DNA from: an uncultured Bacteroidales bacterium
GTDB lineage: Bacteria > Bacteroidota > Bacteroidia > Bacteroidales > UBA932
Assembly: GCA_905234475.1 (NCBI GenBank)
Contig: CAJOHX010000031.1
Coordinates: 1 to 34,391 of the forward strand
Direction: 5' to 3'
DNA: 34,391 nucleotides
The notes under the pieces were generated by a model that was given only the letters and a program-made list of their open reading frames with translations, was not told the DNA's origin and ran no database searches. Each line of letters starts with the position of its first letter. The first letter of the stretch is position 1. Position numbers and translations under genes: made by a program. Shown one piece after another: positions 1 to 6,116 of the stretch.

Positions 1-1
1 C

Positions 2-121
<120 letters not shown>

Positions 122-123
122 AT

Positions 124-150
124 GTCATTCCGGGCTTGACCCGGAATCCC
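124..150. repeat. GTCATT-type palindromic repeat, possible shared terminator
   Basis: Perfect 8-nt arms ATTCCGGG and CCCGGAAT flank the 5-nt loop CTTGA, preceded by GTC. It fills the 30-nt gap between the convergent lepA and fimbrillin-like genes. The same design recurs at 6156-6183 and, with other arm sequences, at 32221-32245. A role as a bidirectional terminator is inference; there is no T-run. Confidence 0.75.
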
Positions 151-151
151 G

Positions 152-1111
152 TTACCAGATATCCTCTTTGAGGGCGATTGCGCCGGTCTTCGCCAGGAGG
201 CTCAGTTTGGACACGGTCACATTCTCTATGCTGATAAAGTGTCCGTACCCGCTTAGTGCCGTCGTGGCGGGAATGCTCTTTGTCCCCGTATAGGTGGCGT
301 TGTCACTCCCCTTGACCACGAAAGTGTAAACGTCATCATCAATAGCGATAAGTGGGTCGTGATCGGCGTATTCGTTGCGCAGGGACATATAGAGCCAATC
401 GGCCGTTGCACTGGCGCTCACCACGGAGACGGACCCGAAGGCCGAAGTCCAGGCCGAGCCGTTGTAACTGCGCGATTGAACCAGCTTGTTGTGACTGGAA
501 GAAACCGTGAATTGCTTCACGCTCAGTGGATTATCAGACGATGTGAACTTGACCCGGTAGATGCTCTGCTGGTTGGCGAAAAATGCATCGTCCGTGGTGA
601 TGGTCTTCGCACTGCCATCCACGGCAGACACCGTCACGTCGGCCAGCGCATAATCATACTTCGTCGCCAGGGTGCCGCTAGCGGACGGTGCCGAGCCGTC
701 CTGTCCGGAGTAATCCCAGATGGCGCGGGGATAGAGCAGTGTCAGCGTGCTCCCGCCCGTCACGCCGGTCACGGAGGTCAGCGCCCCTGCCAGCGAGGCC
801 CTCGTATTGATCGAGGGATTGACAGTAGCGGTTAGGTTGCCGAGTGATTCGGCTGCACCATTCTTCAGGAACACGGCGACCAGATCGCCTGTAGTCCACG
901 TCGCCGAAAGCTTTCCGTCGGTCTCGATGTTCAGCGCCTTGGTGTCGGCGCCCTTCACCGCCTCCAGCGTCATGCGCCATTCGTCCTGCTCCGCCGGCTT
1001 TTCTTTCGGCTCCTCGAACGGTTCCTTCTGGCATCCGGCCAGAACCAAGAGCCCCGCGCCCAGCAGGGATATTGTCATTTCGAGCTTGTCGAGAAATCTC
1101 CTATTCCACAT
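152..1111 (-). CDS. Fimbrillin-like lipoprotein
   Basis: A predicted 319-aa lipoprotein. A hydrophobic stretch ends in the lipobox LAGC, followed by an acidic/Lys/Pro-rich tether (QKEPFEEPKEKPAEQ). The mature part starts with a pattern common in Bacteroidales fimbrillin-like proteins (TKAL, later WTTGDLVAVF) and looks beta-rich throughout. I chose the ATG at 1111 because its n-region MWNRRFLDKLE carries positive charges; the next ATG (1078) would leave an uncharged signal peptide. With the 1111 start the gene overlaps the stop of the ubiquitin-like gene by 11 nt, so translational coupling is likely. Part of the n-region is encoded by a dispersed repeat. It is probably a surface-exposed adhesin or pilus-like component, but no ligand can be inferred. 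Confidence 0.7.
   Translation of the reverse strand: MWNRRFLDKLEMTISLLGAGLLVLAGCQKEPFEEPKEKPAEQDEWRMTLEAVKGADTKALNIETDGKLSATWTTGDLVAVFLKNGAAESLGNLTATVNPSINTRASLAGALTSVTGVTGGSTLTLLYPRAIWDYSGQDGSAPSASGTLATKYDYALADVTVSAVDGSAKTITTDDAFFANQQSIYRVKFTSSDNPLSVKQFTVSSSHNKLVQSRSYNGSAWTSAFGSVSVVSASATADWLYMSLRNEYADHDPLIAIDDDVYTFVVKGSDNATYTGTKSIPATTALSGYGHFISIENVTVSKLSLLAKTGAIALKEDIW
1074..1101. repeat. Dispersed GTCATT-type repeat within a signal-peptide coding region
   Basis: On the minus strand this 28-nt segment starts GGAGATTTCTCGAC and ends GCTCGAAATGAC. It is nearly the same as the copy at 6126-6154. It begins at the stop of the ubiquitin-like gene and encodes residues RRFLDKLEMT of the downstream lipoprotein, including its second possible ATG start. 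Confidence 0.75.
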
Positions 1112-3029
1112 AATATGCCTTGTTTGCCGGGATCGTGTCTCCCGTGTATTCATAAAAACCGAACTCGTCCCCGACCTTGCCGAGCACGTAAACCTTTTGG
1201 CTCCCCGTAATCAGGCTGGTCCTGAGTGTCTCCGCCGCAGTTCCCTGAAAGATATTGTCCGACTCCGCCGTCATCGTCGAGGCATCGAGCTTCGTCAGCG
1301 TGATGGCCGCGGCATCGGACATGATGACGACCGGAGTGCCAGCCGGGATCTCGCTGCCGTCGCCCACGAGGTAGAGCCCCTTGTCGGCCTTCATCGTGAA
1401 AGCCTGCGCTCCATTCGGAAGCGAGTAGCTCAATGAAGGATGGTAGAAGGTGCACCAGTTCCTCTCCAGGCCGGTCAGCGTGGCCGCACTGGCGGTAATG
1501 GCCAGTTCGGCGCTTTCTGTCCAGGTCGCCGTGACGGTCACATCGTTGGCCGGCATCGTGAGTACGTCTCCGTTAAGGGTTCCTGCAGTGACTGCATAAC
1601 CGGCGAATCCCGAATAACCCACTGGAACTGTGCCATGGCCGAGAGTGACCTCTGTGCCTTCGGTATAGTAGCTGGCGGAGGTGTCACTGACAATCGCAGC
1701 CGTGCCGACGGTCGCCCCACCGGCGAGGGTAAGCCCGTAAATCACCTGCATCGAGAAATTCGCGTGGTCCTCGTAATCATTCACTTTGTTGACAATGTCA
1801 GCCCAAAGGCTGGCAGTAAGGTAATCGGCCGACCGGACGTTGAAAACCCGAGCTGTGTAAGTTTCTTCAGTATGAACCCCAAAAGCCGAGTAGCCCAGCG
1901 CTGGCGGAGTGGTCCCTAAGAGGTTGACGCTTGCCAGTTTCGTACATGCCCAGAAAGCAGAATTACCAATGCTTGTGACACTTGCAGGAATGGTGATTGA
2001 GGTTAAGGCTATGCATCCTTCAAAGGCGCTTTCGCCAATGTTCGTGACGCTGGAATGGATATTGACGGAGGTTAACTTACTGCAACCGTAGAAAGCACTT
2101 TCGCTTATGGAAGTAATGCTGGCGGGAATGGAAACGGAGGTGATTCTGCTCCCGTAAAAGGCTCGCTCTGCAAAAGACACGACGCCATCCCTGAAATTAC
2201 TGACGTCACCAGTGACACCATTGGCGCTCAAGACCACATTCCCGACATACAGAATTTGATCCGAAGGTTGATCATTTCGCCACTTGGTCTGGAAGAAAGC
2301 ATCATACCCAATGGAAGTGATGCCAGCACAGCCAGTAATAGTTGCAAGATTGAAACAATTATAAAAAACTCTATTACCAAGAGTATTCACATTATCCGGA
2401 ATAATCATTTCCGTGATACCTTCACACTGGTAGAACGCAAGGTTGCCGATAGACTTGACACCGCGACCGATAGAAACACTTAAAATAGTAGGGATATAAT
2501 AAAAAGAGCACTTACCGATGCTGGTCACGCCATCTTCGACGACAACGTGAGCTATTTGGGACCTATAGTTTCCCCATGGTGTGACGCTGGGGTCGTTACT
2601 ACCAGGAAAAGTGTTTGTCATCGGGCCGGTGCCGCCGATGGTGAGGGTGTTCGATGACTCGATGTACGTCCACGTCACGTTTGCTCCACCATTCACCGTG
2701 GCAACGCCGCAGAAACCGCTCGTGGCGCTCGTCTCGTAGAGTTTGACAGTGCTTTCCGCTTGAATGTTATAATCCGAAAGTGTTTTCCCGTCCTCTAACT
2801 TCGTGTCGCCATAGACTAGCCACTGATTCGCTGGATCAATGCTCAGTTTTTCTTGTATTTTCGCTTTCAATGCTTCATGGCTATCGGTTGGCTCCACCTC
2901 AAAGGTGTACGTTTGGCTTGTTTGCATACGTTGTACGAACAACTGCATCGCCCAGGTGTTTTGCCCGATTGCCAGCGCTGTGAGGATCAGCAGCGCGGGG
3001 AAAATGAGATTGAATCTGTTCTTTTTCAT
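1101..3029 (-). CDS. Secreted protein: N-terminal ubiquitin-like domain fused to BspA-type LRRs
   Basis: 642 aa from the ATG at 3029. Residues 1-27 are a Sec signal peptide (MKKNR, hydrophobic core, then NTWA). Residues 28-99 align with eukaryotic ubiquitin: MQLFV, EVEP, KAKIQEK, LEDGKTLSDYNIQ, EST. I count 38 identities over 71 aligned positions with a one-residue gap. The C-terminal RLRGG is absent (the chain continues TSATSGFCG), and the positions of K48 and K63 are Thr and Ala. Residues about 100-150 resemble the usual BspA lead-in (LTIGGTGPM, TPWGNYRS). Residues about 165-400 are BspA/LRR_5 repeats of the form VTSIG-SAF-GC-LTSV-IP. A repeat-like beta region (GTEVTLGH, NDVTVTATW) and a beta-rich tail ending NKAYYVE follow. 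No T9SS sorting domain is obvious. The base composition is AT-richer than its neighbours. Function is unknown; host mimicry or adhesion is inference. Confidence 0.88.
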   Translation of the reverse strand: MKKNRFNLIFPALLILTALAIGQNTWAMQLFVQRMQTSQTYTFEVEPTDSHEALKAKIQEKLSIDPANQWLVYGDTKLEDGKTLSDYNIQAESTVKLYETSATSGFCGVATVNGGANVTWTYIESSNTLTIGGTGPMTNTFPGSNDPSVTPWGNYRSQIAHVVVEDGVTSIGKCSFYYIPTILSVSIGRGVKSIGNLAFYQCEGITEMIIPDNVNTLGNRVFYNCFNLATITGCAGITSIGYDAFFQTKWRNDQPSDQILYVGNVVLSANGVTGDVSNFRDGVVSFAERAFYGSRITSVSIPASITSISESAFYGCSKLTSVNIHSSVTNIGESAFEGCIALTSITIPASVTSIGNSAFWACTKLASVNLLGTTPPALGYSAFGVHTEETYTARVFNVRSADYLTASLWADIVNKVNDYEDHANFSMQVIYGLTLAGGATVGTAAIVSDTSASYYTEGTEVTLGHGTVPVGYSGFAGYAVTAGTLNGDVLTMPANDVTVTATWTESAELAITASAATLTGLERNWCTFYHPSLSYSLPNGAQAFTMKADKGLYLVGDGSEIPAGTPVVIMSDAAAITLTKLDASTMTAESDNIFQGTAAETLRTSLITGSQKVYVLGKVGDEFGFYEYTGDTIPANKAYYVE

Positions 3030-3042
3030 CTTGCGCTGCGGA

Positions 3043-3171
3043 TTAAGGAATGTTGATTGGATCATAGTACTGGCGGTCACCGCTGCCACAGATGATCCCC
3101 TCGGTTTTCACCTCGACGACCTCCGTCGCCGGGGCCTCGTAGGGAAGTTTACTGGTTGTCGTTTCTATCAT
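3043..3171 (-). CDS. Small 42-aa protein heading the surface operon
   Basis: A short reading frame from the ATG at 3171 to the TAA at 3043-3045, ending 13 nt before the ubiquitin-like gene on the same strand. The peptide starts MIETTTSKLPYEAPATEVVE, continues VKTEGIICGSG and ends YYDPINIP. The Y-x-x-P-x-x-E-V-V-E-V pattern followed by a Cys/Gly/Ser patch is, from memory, common in tiny Bacteroidales proteins encoded just ahead of surface-protein genes. There is no signal peptide or membrane segment. The single Cys28 sits in an ICGSG motif. Its role is unknown; it could be a modified peptide, a chaperone-like factor or a leader peptide. Its place in the operon and codon-like composition support it as real. 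Confidence 0.6.
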   Translation of the reverse strand: MIETTTSKLPYEAPATEVVEVKTEGIICGSGDRQYYDPINIP

Positions 3172-3195
3172 GGTGATACACTTTTTTCCAAATGC

Positions 3196-3203
3196 TAAAG
3201 ATA
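3196..3203 (-). promoter_or_regulatory. Candidate -7 box for the ubiquitin-like operon
   Basis: On the minus strand the sequence TATCTTTA differs from the Bacteroidota -7 consensus TAnnTTTG only in its last base and lies 24 nt before the start of the 42-aa gene. No convincing -33 TTG was found at the usual distance, so support is weak. Confidence 0.35.
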
Positions 3204-3230
3204 ATCATTCTTGCCGAAACTCCGACCGTG

Positions 3231-3260
3231 CCGGATCAAAATCGGCAGAATTTGATCCGG
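3231..3260. repeat. Perfect inverted repeat between divergent genes
   Basis: Arms CCGGATCAAA and TTTGATCCGG are exact reverse complements separated by 10 nt (ATCGGCAGAA). It lies between the candidate promoters of the minus-strand surface operon and the plus-strand HprK-like gene. It could be an operator for a dimeric regulator or a hairpin; there is no T-run on either side. Confidence 0.6.
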
Positions 3261-3295
3261 AGAGGCAAAATGACCGGCTTGTCCGAGAAAATTGA

Positions 3296-3303
3296 TACCT
3301 TTG
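3296..3303 (+). promoter_or_regulatory. -7 promoter box for the HprK-like gene
   Basis: TACCTTTG is an exact TAnnTTTG match 19 nt before the ATG at 3323. The only nearby TTG (3279-3281) is spaced 14 nt away, shorter than the usual 19-20 nt, so the -33 element is poor. Confidence 0.5.
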
Positions 3304-3322
3304 TGCTGACAGGATTGATGAA

Positions 3323-4222
3323 ATGATTCGCCGTTTTCAAGTCGCGGGGCTGGTGTTTTCGCTCGATCTGCCGGATGGCCATCCGGCGGGGGAGCGGCTG
3401 CATAACTACGATCCGTTCCTCTGCCGTCATTCTGATCTCCGCTGTCATTCTGAGCGAAGCGAAGAATCTGTCTTCTGCCTTACCCTGACTTCCGAGCGCC
3501 CTGAGGGGCCGCGGGAGGCGCTCTTCCGGGCGAAGGAGGAGAGCGGCGAGCCGGTGGTGGGGCTGTTCCGGATGGGGGAGGGCTACCTCGCGGAGTTTGC
3601 GCCCGTGCCCGGCGCGCCGGTGTGCGGGGCGCTGCTGATGGATGGCGATTTCCGCGCCGGGCGGCTCTGGGCCGGAGGCGCACCCGCCGACCAGGCCTTT
3701 GCCGTGAACAATGCGCTGATGCTGCTGTACGCCTTTGCCTCGGCGCCGTTTTCCGCCCTGGAGATGCATGCGTCCGTGGTGACGCGCGGCGGGCGGGGGT
3801 TCCTGTTTCTCGGCAGGAGCGGCACCGGCAAGAGCACCCACAGCCGCCTATGGCTGGAGCACATCGACGGCACGGAGCTGCTCAACGACGACAATCCGGT
3901 CCTGCGCGTGGCGGACGGTGTCGCGCGGGTGTACGGTACGCCCTGGAGCGGGAAGACGCCGTGCTATAAAGCGCAGGACGTGCCCGTCGGCGCCATCGTG
4001 CGACTGCAGCAGGCGCCGCAGAACCGCATTGCGCGGCTGGGTGTCGTCCAGGCGTATGCATCCGTGATGGCTTCCTGCTCGGGTTTCCGCCCGCTGCGCG
4101 AGATCGCGGACGCCCAGCACGAGACGCTCGCCGCCATCGCCGCCGGCGTGCCCTGTTATCATTTGGAATGTCTGCCGGACGCTGCAGCCGCCCGGCTTTG
4201 CCACGAGACGGTCGATGGATAA
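3323..4222 (+). CDS. HprK-like P-loop kinase / PEP-carboxykinase-fold protein
   Basis: 299 aa. A Walker A motif GRSGTGKST lies at residues 164-172, followed by a hydrophobic strand and LLNDDNPV (Asp189/190) and then YGTPWSGKT at about 204-212. This arrangement is typical of the HPr-kinase-like / PEPCK-fold proteins found beside S24/S26 peptidase-like genes in Bacteroidales. The N-terminal 150 residues are poorly conserved and may bind the substrate. Residues about 35-50 (including CHSERSEES) are encoded by dispersed repeats, so the N-terminal domain carries a repeat-derived insert. The gene overlaps the next one by 8 nt, indicating co-translation. The substrate is unknown; in some clusters relatives act on peptides or small molecules rather than HPr. 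Confidence 0.72.
   Translation: MIRRFQVAGLVFSLDLPDGHPAGERLHNYDPFLCRHSDLRCHSERSEESVFCLTLTSERPEGPREALFRAKEESGEPVVGLFRMGEGYLAEFAPVPGAPVCGALLMDGDFRAGRLWAGGAPADQAFAVNNALMLLYAFASAPFSALEMHASVVTRGGRGFLFLGRSGTGKSTHSRLWLEHIDGTELLNDDNPVLRVADGVARVYGTPWSGKTPCYKAQDVPVGAIVRLQQAPQNRIARLGVVQAYASVMASCSGFRPLREIADAQHETLAAIAAGVPCYHLECLPDAAAARLCHETVDG
3426..3470. repeat. Two GTCATTCTGA-type repeats inside a coding region
   Basis: A partial copy (GTCATTCTGATCTCC, 3426-3440) is followed by a full copy at 3444-3470 that begins GTCATTCTGAGCGAAGCG and ends AAGAATCTG. Both are read in frame in the HprK-like gene, the second as CHSERSEES. Confidence 0.75.
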
Positions 4223-4640
4223 GCGCACCCTGCCCAACGATGTCCTCCTCGGGGAGGTGGCGGCCGTCCTGGACGAAGGCCGCGAGGCCGTCATTATCCC
4301 TACGGGAAACAGCATGCTGCCCTTCATCCGGGGCGGCGTGGACCGCGTGGTGCTCCGCCGGCAGGAGAGGGTCGCCGTCGGCGACATCGTGCTCGTGAAG
4401 ATCGGCGAGCGCTACATCCTTCACCGCGTCATCGCCCGGGAAGGGGACGCCCTCACCCTGATGGGCGACGGCAACGTCCGCGGCACGGAATCCTGCCGCA
4501 CGGAAAACGTCATCGGCACCGTCGCGGAGATCATCCGCCCTTCCGGGCGTGTCCGCATTCCCGGCCGCGCCCGTCTCTGGCGCATGCTCAAACCCATCCG
4601 CCGCTACCTGCTCGCCCTCCGGCGCCGGCTTTCCCGATAA
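4215..4640 (+). CDS. S24/S26-family peptidase-like protein
   Basis: 141 aa, overlapping the HprK-like gene by 8 nt. The motif GNSMLPFI places a candidate nucleophile at Ser33, as in signal-peptidase and LexA-like serine proteases. The next conserved block VGDIVLVKIGERYILHRV supplies Lys62 and His70 as possible base residues. LMGDGN is the third typical box of the family. There is no N-terminal membrane anchor; the C-terminus is strongly basic (RRYLLALRRRLSR) and could be amphipathic. Paired with an HprK-like kinase, such proteins are often suspected of processing a small peptide, but no precursor or transporter is visible nearby. Whether it is catalytically active cannot be told from sequence. 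Confidence 0.75.
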   Translation: MDKRTLPNDVLLGEVAAVLDEGREAVIIPTGNSMLPFIRGGVDRVVLRRQERVAVGDIVLVKIGERYILHRVIAREGDALTLMGDGNVRGTESCRTENVIGTVAEIIRPSGRVRIPGRARLWRMLKPIRRYLLALRRRLSR

Positions 4641-4666
4641 GTTTCTTCCTATCATCCATCTCGCCT

Positions 4667-4760
4667 GAAAGTGTCGTCAATGTCCCCGTTTTCCGGACAT
4701 TGACGTCAAAAAAGGCTGTTTTTGCTTTCAATGTCCGTTTTTTCCGGACATTGACGACAG
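4667..4760. repeat. REPIN-like element, copy A
   Basis: A 94-nt element made of two inverted hairpins. The first has arms GTCAATGTCC and GGACATTGAC around a C/T-rich loop. The second has CAATGTCCG and CGGACATTG around TTTTTC. The outermost GTCGTCAATGTCC pairs with GGACATTGACGAC at the far end. It matches copy B (5739-5832) at 88 of 94 positions; the differences lie in the spacer between hairpins. It starts 26 nt after the S24/S26 gene. Confidence 0.9.
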
Positions 4761-4807
4761 TAAAGTGCAATTAAACGTTTAAATGGGGCCTTCTCCCGGG
4801 AGGAATC

Positions 4808-4837
4808 TTGCGGAATCCCGCCAGAATGATACCTTTG
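4808..4837 (+). promoter_or_regulatory. Bacteroidota-type promoter of the RAYT gene
   Basis: TTG at 4808-4810 is separated by 19 nt from TACCTTTG at 4830-4837, matching the TTTG-N19-TAnnTTTG consensus. Transcription would begin about 7-10 nt downstream, which leaves a very short leader before the ATG at 4853 and rules out the upstream ATGs. Confidence 0.7.
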
Positions 4838-4852
4838 CAAAAAACTTGGGCT

Positions 4853-5719
4853 ATGAAAAGGCTTTTTTATTATCTGGTGTCCACGGACCATCTGTCGGAA
4901 CGGCTCTGGTTCCGGGACGATGAGGATTTCAAGGTTGGGATGAATTATGTCGCCATCCTCGCCGCCAGTGCCAACGTCCGGATCCTGGCTTTCATCCTGA
5001 TGTCCAACCATGTTCATTTCGTCCTGGAAGGAGACCCCGGAGACATCGCCGCTTTTGTGACGGAGTTCAAGCGGCGGTACAGCAAATATTATCAGCGGAA
5101 ATATGGCATCCGGGAATTCCTGCGGGAGAACGGTGTGGACATCCGTCCGGTCGGACGGGACGGGGAGGCCCTGGAGCGGGCCATCGCCTATGTGCAGATG
5201 AATTGCGTCGCGGCGAACATCTGCGCGCACCCTTCCCAATACCCTTGGGGGACGGGGCCGCTTTTCTTCAATGCCGCAAGACCTGCTGGAACGCCTCTCC
5301 ATTCCCTTTCGCGGCGGGCGCAGGTCCGGGCGCTCAACAGCAACGCCATTCTCCCCCGGTCTTTCAGGATAACCGATGCCGGGTTTGTCGATCCGGCTTC
5401 ATACATTGATGTCCCTTCGGTCGAAGAACATTTCCGAAAGCCGTCCCGATACAATTACCATCTCCAGAATTCCTCGAAGGCGAAAATCCGGCTGCAGGAA
5501 AGTGCGCTGCCCGCCTTCCGGGACCAGAGCATCCTGGCGGCGACCCCGGACCTGATCCGGTCATTATTCAGGATGAATTCCATGCAGGAACTCTCCCGGG
5601 AACAGAAAGGTGAGCTCCTGAGGCAGCTCCGGTTCCGGTTCAGCGCCGATGTCGCACAACTGTCCCGGATCCTCGGGATTCCCTATAAAGAAGCCGTCGA
5701 CCTGATGGATTCGATCTAA
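4853..5719 (+). CDS. REP-associated tyrosine transposase (RAYT, Y1/IS200-like)
   Basis: 288 aa. The N-terminal part is a Y1 transposase domain: the HUH motif is SNHVHFVLEG (His53, His55) and the likely nucleophile is Tyr113 in AIAYVQMN, followed by the usual PSQYPWGTG block near 130. The C-terminal 80 residues (FRFSADVAQLSRILGIP) look like a helix-turn-helix, as in many Bacteroidota RAYTs. HUH Y1 enzymes nick and rejoin single-stranded DNA at hairpins. Here the gene is bracketed by two REPIN-like repeats that are the plausible substrates. The start at 4853 was chosen because it is the first ATG after the promoter. The gene appears intact. Unlike true insertion sequences, RAYTs are usually single-copy and vertically inherited. 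Confidence 0.88.
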   Translation: MKRLFYYLVSTDHLSERLWFRDDEDFKVGMNYVAILAASANVRILAFILMSNHVHFVLEGDPGDIAAFVTEFKRRYSKYYQRKYGIREFLRENGVDIRPVGRDGEALERAIAYVQMNCVAANICAHPSQYPWGTGPLFFNAARPAGTPLHSLSRRAQVRALNSNAILPRSFRITDAGFVDPASYIDVPSVEEHFRKPSRYNYHLQNSSKAKIRLQESALPAFRDQSILAATPDLIRSLFRMNSMQELSREQKGELLRQLRFRFSADVAQLSRILGIPYKEAVDLMDSI

Positions 5720-5738
5720 ATCCCGCCTCCCGTTCATC

Positions 5739-5832
5739 GAAAGTGTCGTCAATGTCCCCGTTTTCCGGACATTGACGTCAAAAAAGGCCGAAAATGCTGT
5801 CAATGTCCGTTTTTTCCGGACATTGACGACAG
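5739..5832. repeat. REPIN-like element, copy B
   Basis: A second 94-nt copy, in the same orientation as copy A and offset by 1,072 nt, starting 19 nt after the RAYT stop. The hairpin arms and outer ends are identical to copy A. The six differences are in the spacer (GGCCGAAAATGCTG here, GGCTGTTTTTGCTT in copy A). Confidence 0.9.
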
Positions 5833-5876
5833 GATATGTCGATTACGTCATAGTGGCAGCGATGATCCTGTGCCGG

Positions 5877-6116
5877 CTACGGCACGGGATCGTATCCGGA
5901 GCCGCCCCAGGGGTGGCAGCGGAGGATCCTCTTGAGGCTGAGCCAGAAGCCCTTGAAGGGGCCGTATTTCCGGAAGGCTTCGAGGGCGTACTGCGAACAG
6001 GTCGGGGTGAAGCGGCAGGTGGGCGGCTTCAGGGGCGAGATGCAGAGCTGATAGAATTTGATCAGCAGGATGAAGGGCGCCGCGAGGATCCGCTTGCAGG
6101 TCTGAAGGAAGGTCAT
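5877..6116 (-). CDS. yidD: Membrane protein insertion efficiency factor YidD
   Basis: 79 aa, the usual length. It has an N-terminal amphipathic/hydrophobic stretch ([20 protein letters not shown]) and the family signature [15 protein letters not shown], then [14 protein letters not shown]. YidD assists YidC-dependent insertion of inner-membrane proteins. Its ATG overlaps the rnpA TGA (ATGA at 6113-6116), so the two are translationally coupled, as in the conserved rnpA-yidD order of many bacteria. A small hairpin (GTGCCG/CGGCAC) spans the stop codon but lacks a T-run. Confidence 0.96.
   Translation of the reverse strand: MTFLQTCKRILAAPFILLIKFYQLCISPLKPPTCRFTPTCSQYALEAFRKYGPFKGFWLSLKRILRCHPWGGSGYDPVP

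Noticed and set aside
2733..2948. ThiS/MoaD-type sulfur-carrier domain as an explanation for the ubiquitin-like segment
   Set aside because: Those proteins are cytoplasmic, end in GG and share little sequence identity with ubiquitin. This domain lacks GG, is secreted, and is identical to ubiquitin over long blocks.
1101..3029. Type IX secretion signal on the ubiquitin-LRR protein
   Set aside because: The C-terminus (NKAYYVE) does not show the conserved C-terminal sorting domain with its basic final residues.
4769..4785. Palindrome TTAAACGTTTAA before the RAYT gene as an operator
   Set aside because: The short AT-rich palindrome partly recurs at 34297 by chance-level similarity, with no second copy or spacing that suggests a regulator site.
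4667..5832. CRISPR-like direct repeats
   Set aside because: Only two copies, separated by a transposase gene, each with an internal palindromic pair. This is a REPIN arrangement, not a repeat-spacer array.
5865..5895. Terminator for the rnpA-yidD operon
   Set aside because: The hairpin GTGCCG/CGGCAC overlaps the yidD stop but has no T-run on the minus strand.
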